Source of the DNA: Methanosarcinaceae archaeon UBA470
Lineage (GTDB): Archaea > Halobacteriota > Methanosarcinia > Methanosarcinales > Methanosarcinaceae
Assembly (NCBI GenBank): GCA_002508425.1
Contig: DAKU01000052.1
Location: 1-20,880, forward strand
Length of the DNA: 20,880 nt
Reading direction: 5' to 3'
In this document: positions 1 through 7,016 of the stretch, one piece after another
Numbering within the stretch: position 1 is the stretch's first letter
How the letters are laid out: the number at the start of each line of letters is the position of its first letter
Position numbers and translations under genes: made by a program
Notes under the pieces: model-generated
Databases searched by the model: none
What the model saw: the letters and a program-made list of their open reading frames with translations, nothing else
Told to the model about the DNA's origin: nothing

Positions 1-501
1 TTTGAAAATATTTCCAAAAACATCTTCGAATGTAAGGTTCAAGGCAATAACTGCAGTGTCATTAACATTCCCAAACTCATCCAGCATACCTATCCTGATA
101 GTAGTTATGTTACCTGCATTAATAGGATCCTCTGATGCTGATATGACTATGCTTTCAGGACTCATAGGAGAGAATATGATATTCGTAGTGTTTGAAGCAT
201 TTCCGGAACTTGTGGTTAATGTTGCAGTACCTGACTCATTTGTTGTAAGAAATACCTGACCATATCCAGATGCATTGGTCAATGTTGAAGCCAAACTTAG
301 ATTACCCAGAGATGTGCTAAAATTCACACTCGCATTAGCTAAAGGCGTGGAGTTGTCAGCAACCCTGACTACTACGCTTACATTATCCCCTACATTATTG
401 TAAACATTCAGTGGGTACACCTCTATAGTTAAAGCCATTGCAGACATACTTAATGAAAGAAGCATCAGTAGTAGGATCATGAATCTATTTTGAAGTTTCA
501 T
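1..501 (-). CDS. Secreted Big-1/invasin-like Ig-fold protein, N-terminal part (cut by window edge)
   Basis: The reading frame opens with ATG at 501 and stays open for 167 codons to base 1, so only the N-terminal part is visible. Residues 1-23 form a Sec-type signal peptide: MKLQNRF, then a leucine/methionine-rich core, then an A-M-A cleavage-like site. The mature part begins LTIEVYPLNVYNNVGDNVSV and continues with VADNSTPLANASVNFS and GYGQVFLTT. This is the usual wording of Big-1/invasin-type immunoglobulin-like domains ('additional rules for variable, added property, then linear extension'). A GAGG Shine-Dalgarno stands 7 bases before the ATG. It has many N-x-S/T sequons (NAS, NFS, NLS, NES, NTT, NIT, NDT, NLT), which suits a glycosylated cell-surface protein. 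It lies downstream of, and in the same direction as, the pilin-like operon, but about 295 bases separate them, so it probably has its own promoter. Its total length and C-terminal anchoring are unknown. Confidence 0.72.
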   Translation of the reverse strand, partial: MKLQNRFMILLLMLLSLSMSAMALTIEVYPLNVYNNVGDNVSVVVRVADNSTPLANASVNFSTSLGNLSLASTLTNASGYGQVFLTTNESGTATLTTSSGNASNTTNIIFSPMSPESIVISASEDPINAGNITTIRIGMLDEFGNVNDTAVIALNLTFEDVFGNIFK

Positions 502-796
502 CGCAAAGCCTCAGGCACATTAACCTTAGCGCCATTGTATATTTTCAATTAACAATGCACTCAAGTTTCATCATGAACATGTATATTAAAAGAATGGACA
601 TTAAATTCTTATTTAGATAGTTAGTATATTGATGTAGCAGATAGAGAACAGATAAAAAAATCGGCTATATATACACCTGTTTTAGGAAAAGTTCTCTGTA
701 ACAAATTAAATAAATGAAAAAATCCATGACCAAGATAGATAGTGGAAACAAAAAATCTTAACGAATAGTTCTCCATCATAACAAGTCCGTAAGTTT
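502..796 (-). promoter_or_regulatory. Gene-free spacer: pilin-operon 3' end and promoter of the secreted protein
   Basis: I see no credible gene in these 295 bases on either strand. On the minus strand, just after the stop of the last pilin-like gene, there are several T runs (near 752-757, 716-722 and 654-660). They fit archaeal poly-U termination. Further on are two AT-rich TATA-like elements, TGTATATATAG around 665-675 and TTTTAATATACA around 587-598. Either could drive the secreted Big-1-like gene. The assignment to promoter and terminator is inference from composition and position. Confidence 0.45.
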
Positions 797-2257
797 TCAA
801 CTGAGTGAAGTTGACAGATCATTCCTTGTTACATGCAGGTATGTAATAGCCCCAGACATGCCTTCATAGTACAATGTAAGGCTTGACTCATCATAGTCCA
901 CAGGATCAGACTTGCCTGGACTGTTCAGGCTAAACTTTACTGACCCATCCATTGTAATAAGTTTCATGTAATGTTGGGTAATATCGTAAAGTGACATCGG
1001 CTCTCCACCATTGAATTCAACATTTGGTGGCAAGCTGACAGCACTTGTATCATTCCATGAAAAATCATCGGATGCAGCATATTTCATAGTAAAGTTCTTA
1101 TCCAACAGATCCACGATAGCTTCCTGATCCTGCTTGCTACCTGTTATAGAAAAAACATCAATTCCATCCCATTTTTCGGTATAGGGAGCAGCATCAGTAT
1201 CCTGGTAAGTCACAGTAAGCTGGAGCTGATTTGCGCCTCCTTTCTTTGCCAGGGAATAAGTCAGAGTCTTGGTGCCCGAAGTTGCAGATATCTGATAATT
1301 TGCAGGGTTAAGGCCCTGGGAAGCTCTGGCTCCAAGATCAAATGAGAAGTTGTACATAGGCGATGACTTGGATGAATTGAGTGCTCCTACCTTAAAGTTG
1401 TGTGTAAGCGTTGATTTACCCATAGCCGGCATGACCTCAAGCTCCACAACTGCTGTGCTATTGGCTTCGTCCACAGTGGCACTTGTATATGCAAGTGTAT
1501 TAGCATAGTCAGCCCATGCATTGTAGAAATCGCTCTTGATGTATATGAGAACTTTATCTGACTTGAGAGGATTGATCATCCTGTTGTCCACAACAGGATT
1601 CGGATATAATACAGTGGGCATGTTACTGGAACTTACTGTAATTGCCACATCAGTCGCACCGCTAATACTTGTATTTCCGTTGATACACATAATTGGCAAC
1701 GTCAGTGTCTCACCATTATAGTTGAACTCAGGTGGTGATATCATAACAGCTTTCCCGGTTGGGTATTTTGACCATACCCCTCCACCTTCGTATCCCACGA
1801 TACGATCATCTTTTTTGTAAATGATGCTGCCCATGGATGCATTGAACGTCGTGAAGTTCGTCTGGGTCTCGAAATCTTCCCAAGCTCCCCACTTATAGCG
1901 TTGCTGGCTGAAACTATCATACCACGGTGCGTCAATATCAGCCAATACCACCGTAATCCTGCTATCATCATAGGATGAGTTGTCCCCATTGACCTCCAAA
2001 GACCCTCCCATGAGGGATAGAGATGTGGTTTGTATAGGTGACTCACCCAGAGCCACCTTGCTAGTCCTTGAATCAAATACTGTGAAAGCCTGCTCTGCTT
2101 TCTGTGATTTTGCCATATCCTGCATATCGTTGATAGTAGGCATACCATATAGCAGGATAGCACCTATAGAAAGAGTTGTAAGCATAAGAATAATTACTAT
2201 ACCTATCACTGAAGAATCGGCAGTTTCGCATTCCAAAATCCCGTTTTTCCGTATCAT
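797..2257 (-). CDS. Large pilin-like surface protein, DUF7289-like (second paralogue)
   Basis: A 486-residue protein with a short charged N-terminus, one hydrophobic helix at about residues 17-37, and a long exterior domain rich in N, S and T. The segment after the helix (QKAEQAFTVFDSRTSKVALGES) matches the adjacent 263-residue protein (ENIKQSFTVLTSNINKVAFGSS), so the two are paralogues of the haloarchaeal DUF7289 type (family recalled by motif). I chose ATG 2257 over ATG 2272: GAGGAG at 2263-2268 sits 5 bases before the former, and the latter has no Shine-Dalgarno but does overlap the previous stop as ATGA. The first 90 or so residues carry the family similarity; the remaining part is unique and holds NSS, NFT, NAS, NTS, NST and NDT sequons. 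It is the last gene of the operon and by far the largest product, so it could be a tip or adhesive subunit (inference). Confidence 0.75.
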   Translation of the reverse strand: MIRKNGILECETADSSVIGIVIILMLTTLSIGAILLYGMPTINDMQDMAKSQKAEQAFTVFDSRTSKVALGESPIQTTSLSLMGGSLEVNGDNSSYDDSRITVVLADIDAPWYDSFSQQRYKWGAWEDFETQTNFTTFNASMGSIIYKKDDRIVGYEGGGVWSKYPTGKAVMISPPEFNYNGETLTLPIMCINGNTSISGATDVAITVSSSNMPTVLYPNPVVDNRMINPLKSDKVLIYIKSDFYNAWADYANTLAYTSATVDEANSTAVVELEVMPAMGKSTLTHNFKVGALNSSKSSPMYNFSFDLGARASQGLNPANYQISATSGTKTLTYSLAKKGGANQLQLTVTYQDTDAAPYTEKWDGIDVFSITGSKQDQEAIVDLLDKNFTMKYAASDDFSWNDTSAVSLPPNVEFNGGEPMSLYDITQHYMKLITMDGSVKFSLNSPGKSDPVDYDESSLTLYYEGMSGAITYLHVTRNDLSTSLS

Positions 2258-2262
2258 GTTCT

Positions 2263-2268
2263 CTCCTC
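2263..2268 (-). promoter_or_regulatory. Shine-Dalgarno that decides the start of the 486-residue gene
   Basis: GAGGAG on the minus strand lies 5 bases upstream of ATG 2257 and inside the codons that would follow the alternative ATG 2272. This favours the downstream start and a gap of 11 bases after the preceding stop, rather than an ATGA overlap. Confidence 0.65.
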
Positions 2269-3060
2269 TCATTGAATAGTAACCCTCATAGGCGAGTAAA
2301 CTATCACTACATCTATGTTATCCGGAGAGTATTGCTTTGATGCAAATACAGTATTATTGGCTGTGTCATATGATGTTATCCGCATACCAAGTGTTTCATT
2401 GAGGAATCTTCCCCAGCCATCATAATATTCGCTACCTATGGTGATGTTTACCATTGATACATTCTGATATCTATGCACCGAAGGCACCCCTCCGTCGCAC
2501 ACAACCCGAACCAGCCCTGTACCAGAAACACTTGAAGAGCCGGATACCATCACCGCAGGTATCATTAACAGATTAGCACTCACTGCAAAATTGGGCTTCG
2601 AGACCATCACTACTTTTTCCCTTTCATATTTTGCCCAGGCGCCAGTATTCTCATAGCCAATAGACCGTTCTTGATAACGATTTTCTATTACTCTCAATTG
2701 TCTATCAAAAGACTCTGTATCCACTGTCCCGGTGGAAGAATTCCACACCCGCATATCCACAATGATAGAACTAGTACCTGTAACAGCTGTGGTGCTTTCA
2801 TGCAGCTTTATTTCCACTGACTGGGAAGGTGAGCTACCGAATGCCACCTTATTAATGTTTGAAGTAAGTACCGTAAAGCTTTGCTTTATGTTCTCTGTGT
2901 GCTGTGCTTCCTGCATATATTCCACCAAAGGGAAGCCTGCAGTACCAATGATAGCTATGGCAAGCAGCATGATGCCCATGGTTATGCTGAAGTCAACTAC
3001 CTCTGAGACAGCCTCTTCAGAATATTTTAGATCATTCAGGCTACTTTCCATGTATCCCAT
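2269..3060 (-). CDS. Pilin-like membrane-anchored protein, DUF7289-like (first paralogue)
   Basis: A 263-residue protein. The charged N-terminus (residues 1-20, ending SEEAVSE) leads into a hydrophobic helix at about 22-42 that closes with TAGFPLVEYMQEAQHTENI, the look of an archaeal type IV pilin or archaellin N-terminus. The exterior part is beta-rich with sequons (NSST, NVS, NIT, NET, NNT). The block after the helix parallels the following gene's product. The start is one base after the previous stop; GAGG overlapping that stop (ATGAGGTAAGATG) is spaced 5 bases from the ATG. A second ATG three codons later is possible. In haloarchaea, DUF7289-type proteins occur with the other families found here (recalled knowledge). 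No processing site of the K/R-G type is obvious, so it may be anchored and unprocessed. Confidence 0.75.
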   Translation of the reverse strand: MGYMESSLNDLKYSEEAVSEVVDFSITMGIMLLAIAIIGTAGFPLVEYMQEAQHTENIKQSFTVLTSNINKVAFGSSPSQSVEIKLHESTTAVTGTSSIIVDMRVWNSSTGTVDTESFDRQLRVIENRYQERSIGYENTGAWAKYEREKVVMVSKPNFAVSANLLMIPAVMVSGSSSVSGTGLVRVVCDGGVPSVHRYQNVSMVNITIGSEYYDGWGRFLNETLGMRITSYDTANNTVFASKQYSPDNIDVVIVYSPMRVTIQ

Positions 3061-3061
3061 C

Positions 3062-3532
3062 TTACCTCATCTCCAGAGTTCTATGCACAGGATCATATCT
3101 CATATAGTGCTTGCCAGCTTCACTAAAGATCGTACTTTCAATAACTGCAATGTTGTTTGTACTGTAGGGTATCATTACCTTAGTCTCTGCTTTATCACGC
3201 GATTGCAGCATGATCTCATGGCTGCTGTTAACTACGCTTACGGAGTAATGTTCTCCTGCTATCTGATCAGGGAGACTTAGTTCATATTCCAAGACTCCGA
3301 TGTATCCTCCGGAATTGTTCATGACAGCTACCAAAGTATCTATACTTGCAATTTGCATAGAAATATCATTGCCGTGTATCTCAAACTCACTTCTCATGAC
3401 AGTCTGTTCCGCTCTGTCCATAAGCGTATAGAAAGAAGTAAGCACAGCAACCAGTGCTATGACGCTGATAACAAAAGTAAGAATGAAACCAACTGAAATC
3501 GAAACAGCCGTTTCGTCTTTGAGGAGTTTCAT
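3062..3532 (-). CDS. Pilin-like protein, DUF7266-like
   Basis: A 156-residue protein starting MKLLKDETAVSISVGFILTF. One hydrophobic helix covers about residues 13-33, followed by MDRAEQTVMRSEFEIHGNDISMQIASID. The 'R-x-E-x-x-x-x-G-x-x-(I/L)' layout after the helix recalls haloarchaeal DUF7266 pilin-like proteins (motif recall, no search). The remaining domain is a small beta-rich exterior module ending HRTLEMR. The start overlaps the previous stop as ATGA, and GGAGGT sits 5 bases upstream, so translation is probably coupled. A role as a minor pilin or core subunit is inferred from the context of five similar genes. Confidence 0.75.
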   Translation of the reverse strand: MKLLKDETAVSISVGFILTFVISVIALVAVLTSFYTLMDRAEQTVMRSEFEIHGNDISMQIASIDTLVAVMNNSGGYIGVLEYELSLPDQIAGEHYSVSVVNSSHEIMLQSRDKAETKVMIPYSTNNIAVIESTIFSEAGKHYMRYDPVHRTLEMR

Positions 3533-4392
3533 GTTCTACCTCCGGGAACGGGGACAGGATACGAAAAGAACAGTTCTTTGTCAGCAGATGCTATAGTAAT
3601 ATTGGCAAGTACTACTGCATGTCTTTTGATGGCGAAAGACTGGCTGTCAGCAAAATTCCCTGAGATCGCTAATATACCTTCACCAGCTGTGCCGTTTATC
3701 AGATTTATCTGGTATTCATGAGAAGACGTCAGATCATTGAAATGGAAGTTAAAGGGGATATTCCCATTAATGTAGTTCCCTGTAATATTAAGAGAAGTGT
3801 ACCCTGATGAATTGACAGTACCCAATGTAGAGTTACTGTCCATAACGCTCAAGTTTACATTGCCTCCCGAATCATAGATATCCATAGCCCAAAGCATGTT
3901 GCCACCTGTTTCAACAGCTTCAATACGCAAACAAGAAGAAGCATCAGCAAGAGTACTAGCATCTGGAATTTCTATTATGAAATTATTTGTTAAGTTCACA
4001 TTACGTATTAATGTCCAGCCAGCCACACCATCATCCATGCCATTCTTTGAAAAATGAGCATTTATAAGGCTACTATTTTCTATGTCCAGACTTGTTCCCG
4101 AGAGAGCAAACGACTTGACTACTTGGTCTTCATACGATGACAGATATGTCTTGAATGCACTACTATCAAAAGTACCGGAAGATATTGCACTTGTGTAGGC
4201 ATCTGAATAAGCTTTTGAGGTTAGTGCAAGTACGTTTCCCAGTTCAAAAGAACTTGTTTCAGTACTGGAATCAGAGGCCATATTGCTTGCATATATGACA
4301 TTATTGAGCATGACAGTGAAGACGACAATACCCACACCTATGGCAAAGCCGGCAATAAGTAACAGTTGTGCTGAATCGTCATCTGCTCTCAT
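3529..4392 (-). CDS. Pilin-like protein, DUF7261-like
   Basis: A 287-residue protein with a very short acidic N-terminus (MRADDDSAQ), then a hydrophobic helix at about 10-29 (LLLIAGFAIGVGIVVF) and VMLNNVIYASNMASDSS. The pattern 'D-x-x-A/G-Q-LLL-x-(A/G) ... (V)-x-LN-x-V-(L/I)-(F/Y)' is what I recall of haloarchaeal DUF7261. The exterior part is long and sequon-rich (NSS, NLT, NLS, NST, NIT, NGT) and ends in SYPVPVPGGRT. An AGGAG Shine-Dalgarno lies 7 bases before the ATG. The gene follows its predecessor by 16 bases and overlaps the next by 4. The exterior domain includes a stretch of carbohydrate-binding-module-like beta strands around residues 115-210, but I cannot name a fold with confidence. 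Confidence 0.75.
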   Translation of the reverse strand: MRADDDSAQLLLIAGFAIGVGIVVFTVMLNNVIYASNMASDSSTETSSFELGNVLALTSKAYSDAYTSAISSGTFDSSAFKTYLSSYEDQVVKSFALSGTSLDIENSSLINAHFSKNGMDDGVAGWTLIRNVNLTNNFIIEIPDASTLADASSCLRIEAVETGGNMLWAMDIYDSGGNVNLSVMDSNSTLGTVNSSGYTSLNITGNYINGNIPFNFHFNDLTSSHEYQINLINGTAGEGILAISGNFADSQSFAIKRHAVVLANITIASADKELFFSYPVPVPGGRT

Positions 4393-4408
4393 AATATTTC
4401 TCCTATTA

Positions 4409-5029
4409 TCACATTCTCCAGAGGGTTAGTCTCACATCCACAATATTATAGAAATCAGAAGATGGATCTGCATCGGGTATACCCGTATTTGCCAGAAAAG
4501 TAACAGGATTAGAGATATCATTGTTAGAAAGAAGTACTTTTTTGGAGACAGAAACTGCATTGTCGGAAGGATCACCATTGTAAATGTATGCTGTTCCCTG
4601 AGGTAATCCAGAGCTATCGATATAAGTGAAAAGAACATTGTGCGCTATCCCACGGGGTACAGCTATTTCTTTAAGCATCCCCACAGTGGAGCTATTCAAA
4701 AGTGTATATCCATTAGTATTAACTGAACAATATGATGTACCGTTCCAGGAATACTCCTCACCATTCCATGAGATAATATCCCACCTAATAGGAGAGACAC
4801 CTCCTGAAGAAGAATGGTCTAGCACATTGAGCATATCCTGCCCCATTGTCTGCATCTGAGATTCAATATGAGCATTAGCTGTAGATGATGTAAGAGGCGT
4901 AAGGGATGTTGCCTGTACGGTGAAAACAATTACCGAAACCATTATCATCGTGGCAGTAACTGCTTCCAGTGTGTGCATCTGGCCTAAGAAATCGCTTTTC
5001 AAACCGTAGTCAGTATTATCTTTAGCCAT
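4409..5029 (-). CDS. Pilin-like protein, DUF7288-like
   Basis: A 206-residue protein whose helix region FLGQMHTLEAVTATMIMVSV, continuing to VQATSLTPLTSSTANAHIESQ, is strikingly like the haloarchaeal DUF7288 signature (G-Q-x-HTLEA ... VTPLSASTSSQHIENQ, from memory). The hydrophobic segment spans about residues 22-41. I placed the start at ATG 5029, which follows the previous stop by one base (TGA-G-ATG). An in-frame ATG at 5077 lies 47 bases inside the upstream gene and would add 16 residues unlike the family. This suggests stop-start coupling with the preceding gene. The C-terminal part (NIVDVRLTLWRM) resembles the closing strand of other pilin heads. Function as a minor pilin or assembly factor is inference. 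Confidence 0.78.
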   Translation of the reverse strand: MAKDNTDYGLKSDFLGQMHTLEAVTATMIMVSVIVFTVQATSLTPLTSSTANAHIESQMQTMGQDMLNVLDHSSSGGVSPIRWDIISWNGEEYSWNGTSYCSVNTNGYTLLNSSTVGMLKEIAVPRGIAHNVLFTYIDSSGLPQGTAYIYNGDPSDNAVSVSKKVLLSNNDISNPVTFLANTGIPDADPSSDFYNIVDVRLTLWRM

Positions 5030-5030
5030 C

Positions 5031-5495
5031 TCACCACACCCGAAATGACAGTATGGCATTGTGGATGTTACCGTCACTATCCTCTACCAATACTACTCTT
5101 TTAGTCTGTCCTATATTTCCCGTGTGTGGAAGAGTTTTGCCAGTACAAGAGAGTACTTTTGTGCCATTCTCCAGTGAAATGTTCAGATCGTAGAGAAAAA
5201 ACGTACCATTGAGCCCCATAGAGTCTTGAGTGCTGCGATAGCTAGTGTTCAGTTGTGTGAAAAGCTCATCCAGAAGGTTACTGTTCACGATATTGGGCGT
5301 CTGTGAGTCACCAGAACTGATCCAATCTTCTACTACAGTGGTAGCTACTCTGTCAGCTATCATGGTCACCTCATCTGAACTTGATTCAAATGGTATGAAA
5401 AGTCCTGTGGTATATTGGAACACAAAAACAAGGGCTAAGAGGAATAATGTAATTCCGACAAGATAGTCTAGCGTGATCTGCCCATTTTCGTCCAT
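5031..5495 (-). CDS. Pilin-like protein, DUF7287-like, first gene of the operon
   Basis: A 154-residue protein beginning MDENGQITLDYLVGITLFLL, then LALVFVFQYTTGLFIPFESS and later ADRVATTVVEDW. A G-Q-(I/T)-(T/S)-x-D/E-(F/Y) start at a hydrophobic helix is characteristic of archaeal pilin-like proteins. The 'PF ... ADR-A' spacing is what I recall for haloarchaeal DUF7287. The helix covers about residues 11-27. No Shine-Dalgarno precedes the ATG; instead TTTATATAA is centred about 27 bases upstream, so the mRNA is probably leaderless. It heads six co-directional genes with spacings from about -4 to +16 bases. Its small size and lead position suggest a structural or initiating minor pilin (inference). 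Confidence 0.78.
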   Translation of the reverse strand: MDENGQITLDYLVGITLFLLALVFVFQYTTGLFIPFESSSDEVTMIADRVATTVVEDWISSGDSQTPNIVNSNLLDELFTQLNTSYRSTQDSMGLNGTFFLYDLNISLENGTKVLSCTGKTLPHTGNIGQTKRVVLVEDSDGNIHNAILSFRVW

Positions 5496-5609
5496 TGAAT
5501 AGAATATATTTATAAATTATATAAATGTAACTTATCTATTATTTATACCGAGTCAGTTGAGCTTACATTTCGGAATATTAAAATGCTGTAGGGGCATAGT
5601 ATAAACCAG
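5496..5609. promoter_or_regulatory. Divergent promoter region between pilin-like operon and mre11
   Basis: These 114 bases separate two divergent operons. The minus-strand promoter is clear. On the plus strand, candidates for mre11 are TTTATACC near 5542-5549 and ATATTAAAA near 5575-5583. Neither is a strong TATA box. An AGGGG at 5590-5594 is 15 bases from ATG 5610, too far for an ideal Shine-Dalgarno, so mre11 may be weakly translated or leaderless. Confidence 0.4.
5518..5526 (-). promoter_or_regulatory. TATA box of the pilin-like operon (leaderless-type promoter)
   Basis: TTTATATAA read on the minus strand is centred about 27 bases before ATG 5495. At the archaeal TATA-to-start distance, this puts the transcript start at or next to the start codon. 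No Shine-Dalgarno is present between box and ATG, which agrees with leaderless translation. A second AT-rich run (TTTATAAATATA, 5503-5514) lies too close to the ATG to serve that start. Confidence 0.55.
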
Positions 5610-7016
5610 ATGGACCGGGAAATAAAGATAATTCACACTGGAGATACTCATATAGGATATCGGCAATACCACAGTGATGTACGCAGGCAGGATTTCCTGC
5701 AAGCGTTTTCAACGGTCATCGATGATGCCATTAAAATGAAAGTAGATGCTGTGGTACATGCGGGTGACCTTTTCGATTCAAGGACTCCTTCGCTGGAAGA
5801 TATCCTAGATACCATGAAACTTTTTTCCCGGCTCAAAGAAGCAGATATTCCGCTTCTGGCAATCGTCGGCAACCATGAAAGCAAACAGAGTACCCAGTGG
5901 CTTGACCTTTTTGAAAGCATGGAGCTTGCAATAAGGCTTGGAACTGTTCCTTACATGCTTGAAGATGTAGCCTTCTATGGCATTGACAGTGTTCCAAGAT
6001 CAAAGATACCTCTTTTCGATTTTTCTACCTTTAAAGAACCTCTGGATTCATCATACAATATACTTGTGATGCATCAGCTCATGAGCCCTATAACTGTAGG
6101 TGAATGGGACTGTGCTTCTGTGATAGGATCTATACCCTTCCATGTCGATGTGATGCTTCTGGGAGATTACCACAAGTGTGAGAAGATAACTGTAGGCGAT
6201 ACATGGGTAACATATTGTGGCAGCACTGAGCGTAACAGTCTTGCGGAAGAAGAGAAGCGTTCTTACAACATCGTTACCATCTCAGAAAAAGGTATTGACA
6301 TCAGTAGAAAGATGATTATCACCCGGGAATTTCTCAGGATACCAGTTACCATCAAAGATCCTGCAAAAATATATGAGGATATATTATCTGCTGTGAAGGA
6401 ACAAGACGTGAAAGGTAAAGTGGTGTTCGTAGAGATCAGCGGTGATGATGATAGTGTATCAATATCATATGCTGAGATAGAAGAGATGCTACTTTCGCGT
6501 AATGTACTCGTCCCAGGTGTGAGGGACTTAAGGAAAGTTACTGAAGATCTTCTTGGACAGTCTGTTTCCATATCCTTCTATGATCCAGACGAGGCAATAA
6601 AAAACGAGATCAAGAACATGCATCTTTCAGAGGGCGGCCTGCTGATGGACGAGATCGTCAGAGACCTTTCCCTTCCTAAAACAAAGGTTAGTGATGAGAC
6701 AGAAAATCGTCTTGGTAACCTCCTGGATAAGATGGACTTTTCAAAACCGATACCTTTTGAGCCTGTGAATGAAAAGATTTCCCTGCCCTCGTCTGAAACA
6801 GAGAATGAGCCCATTCTGTCTTCATCTCCTGAAGCAAATGTAATAAACGAGATTGAAAAATCTGTTATCAACGTTCCAGAGACCAAGGTCCTTGAACCTG
6901 AAAAAGAGCAAGATACAGTTGGAGCGGAAACACAAAATGAAAAGCATGCTGAAAAGAAGCAAAAGGCGCCTACTCATGCAAAGCCAAAACAGTACAATCT
7001 GGGTGATTACTTTTGA
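5610..7016 (+). CDS. mre11: DNA double-strand break repair nuclease Mre11, with C-terminal PIP box
   Basis: A 468-residue Mn-dependent 3'-5' exonuclease/endonuclease that works with Rad50 on DNA ends. All phosphodiesterase motifs are visible: D12-T-H14, G52-D53-L-F-D56, G87-N88-H89-E90, H155 in VMHQL and G185-D186-Y-H188. The nuclease and capping domains run to about residue 290. A region around 300-375 probably holds the Rad50-binding helices. From about 375 to 460 the chain is acidic, proline/serine-rich and apparently disordered. The last eight residues, QYNLGDYF (461-468), fit the PIP box Q-x-x-(L/I/M)-x-x-(F/Y)-(F/Y) for binding PCNA. The ATG at 5610 gives the normal family N-terminus (IKIIHTGDTHIGY). 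The stop overlaps rad50 by one base (TGATG), so the two are co-translated. Confidence 0.96.
   Translation: MDREIKIIHTGDTHIGYRQYHSDVRRQDFLQAFSTVIDDAIKMKVDAVVHAGDLFDSRTPSLEDILDTMKLFSRLKEADIPLLAIVGNHESKQSTQWLDLFESMELAIRLGTVPYMLEDVAFYGIDSVPRSKIPLFDFSTFKEPLDSSYNILVMHQLMSPITVGEWDCASVIGSIPFHVDVMLLGDYHKCEKITVGDTWVTYCGSTERNSLAEEEKRSYNIVTISEKGIDISRKMIITREFLRIPVTIKDPAKIYEDILSAVKEQDVKGKVVFVEISGDDDSVSISYAEIEEMLLSRNVLVPGVRDLRKVTEDLLGQSVSISFYDPDEAIKNEIKNMHLSEGGLLMDEIVRDLSLPKTKVSDETENRLGNLLDKMDFSKPIPFEPVNEKISLPSSETENEPILSSSPEANVINEIEKSVINVPETKVLEPEKEQDTVGAETQNEKHAEKKQKAPTHAKPKQYNLGDYF
6990..7013 (+). other. PIP-box coding segment at the Mre11 C-terminus
   Basis: These eight codons encode QYNLGDYF, directly before the TGA stop. 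Each conserved position of the canonical PCNA-interacting peptide is present (Q1, L4, Y7, F8). The motif sits at the very end of a long flexible tail, the placement common in archaeal and eukaryotic PCNA clients. Binding is inferred, not shown. Confidence 0.7.

Noticed and set aside
2..259. Plus-strand open frame at the left edge
   Set aside because: It is antisense to the secreted Big-1-like protein, whose signal peptide, Shine-Dalgarno and domain motifs make the minus-strand frame the real one.
643..697. Inverted repeat AGAGAAC (643-649) / GTTCTCT (691-697) around TATA-like DNA
   Set aside because: Seven bases with a 41-base gap is weak evidence in a spacer of this size; nothing else supports an operator.
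2732..3280. 182-codon plus-strand open frame
   Set aside because: It is opposite to two well supported pilin-like genes with proper Shine-Dalgarno sites; its product has no recognisable motif.
7013..7015. TTG as the rad50 start
   Set aside because: The next codon is ATG at 7016, which overlaps the mre11 stop as TGATG and gives the usual family N-terminus; TTG is not needed.
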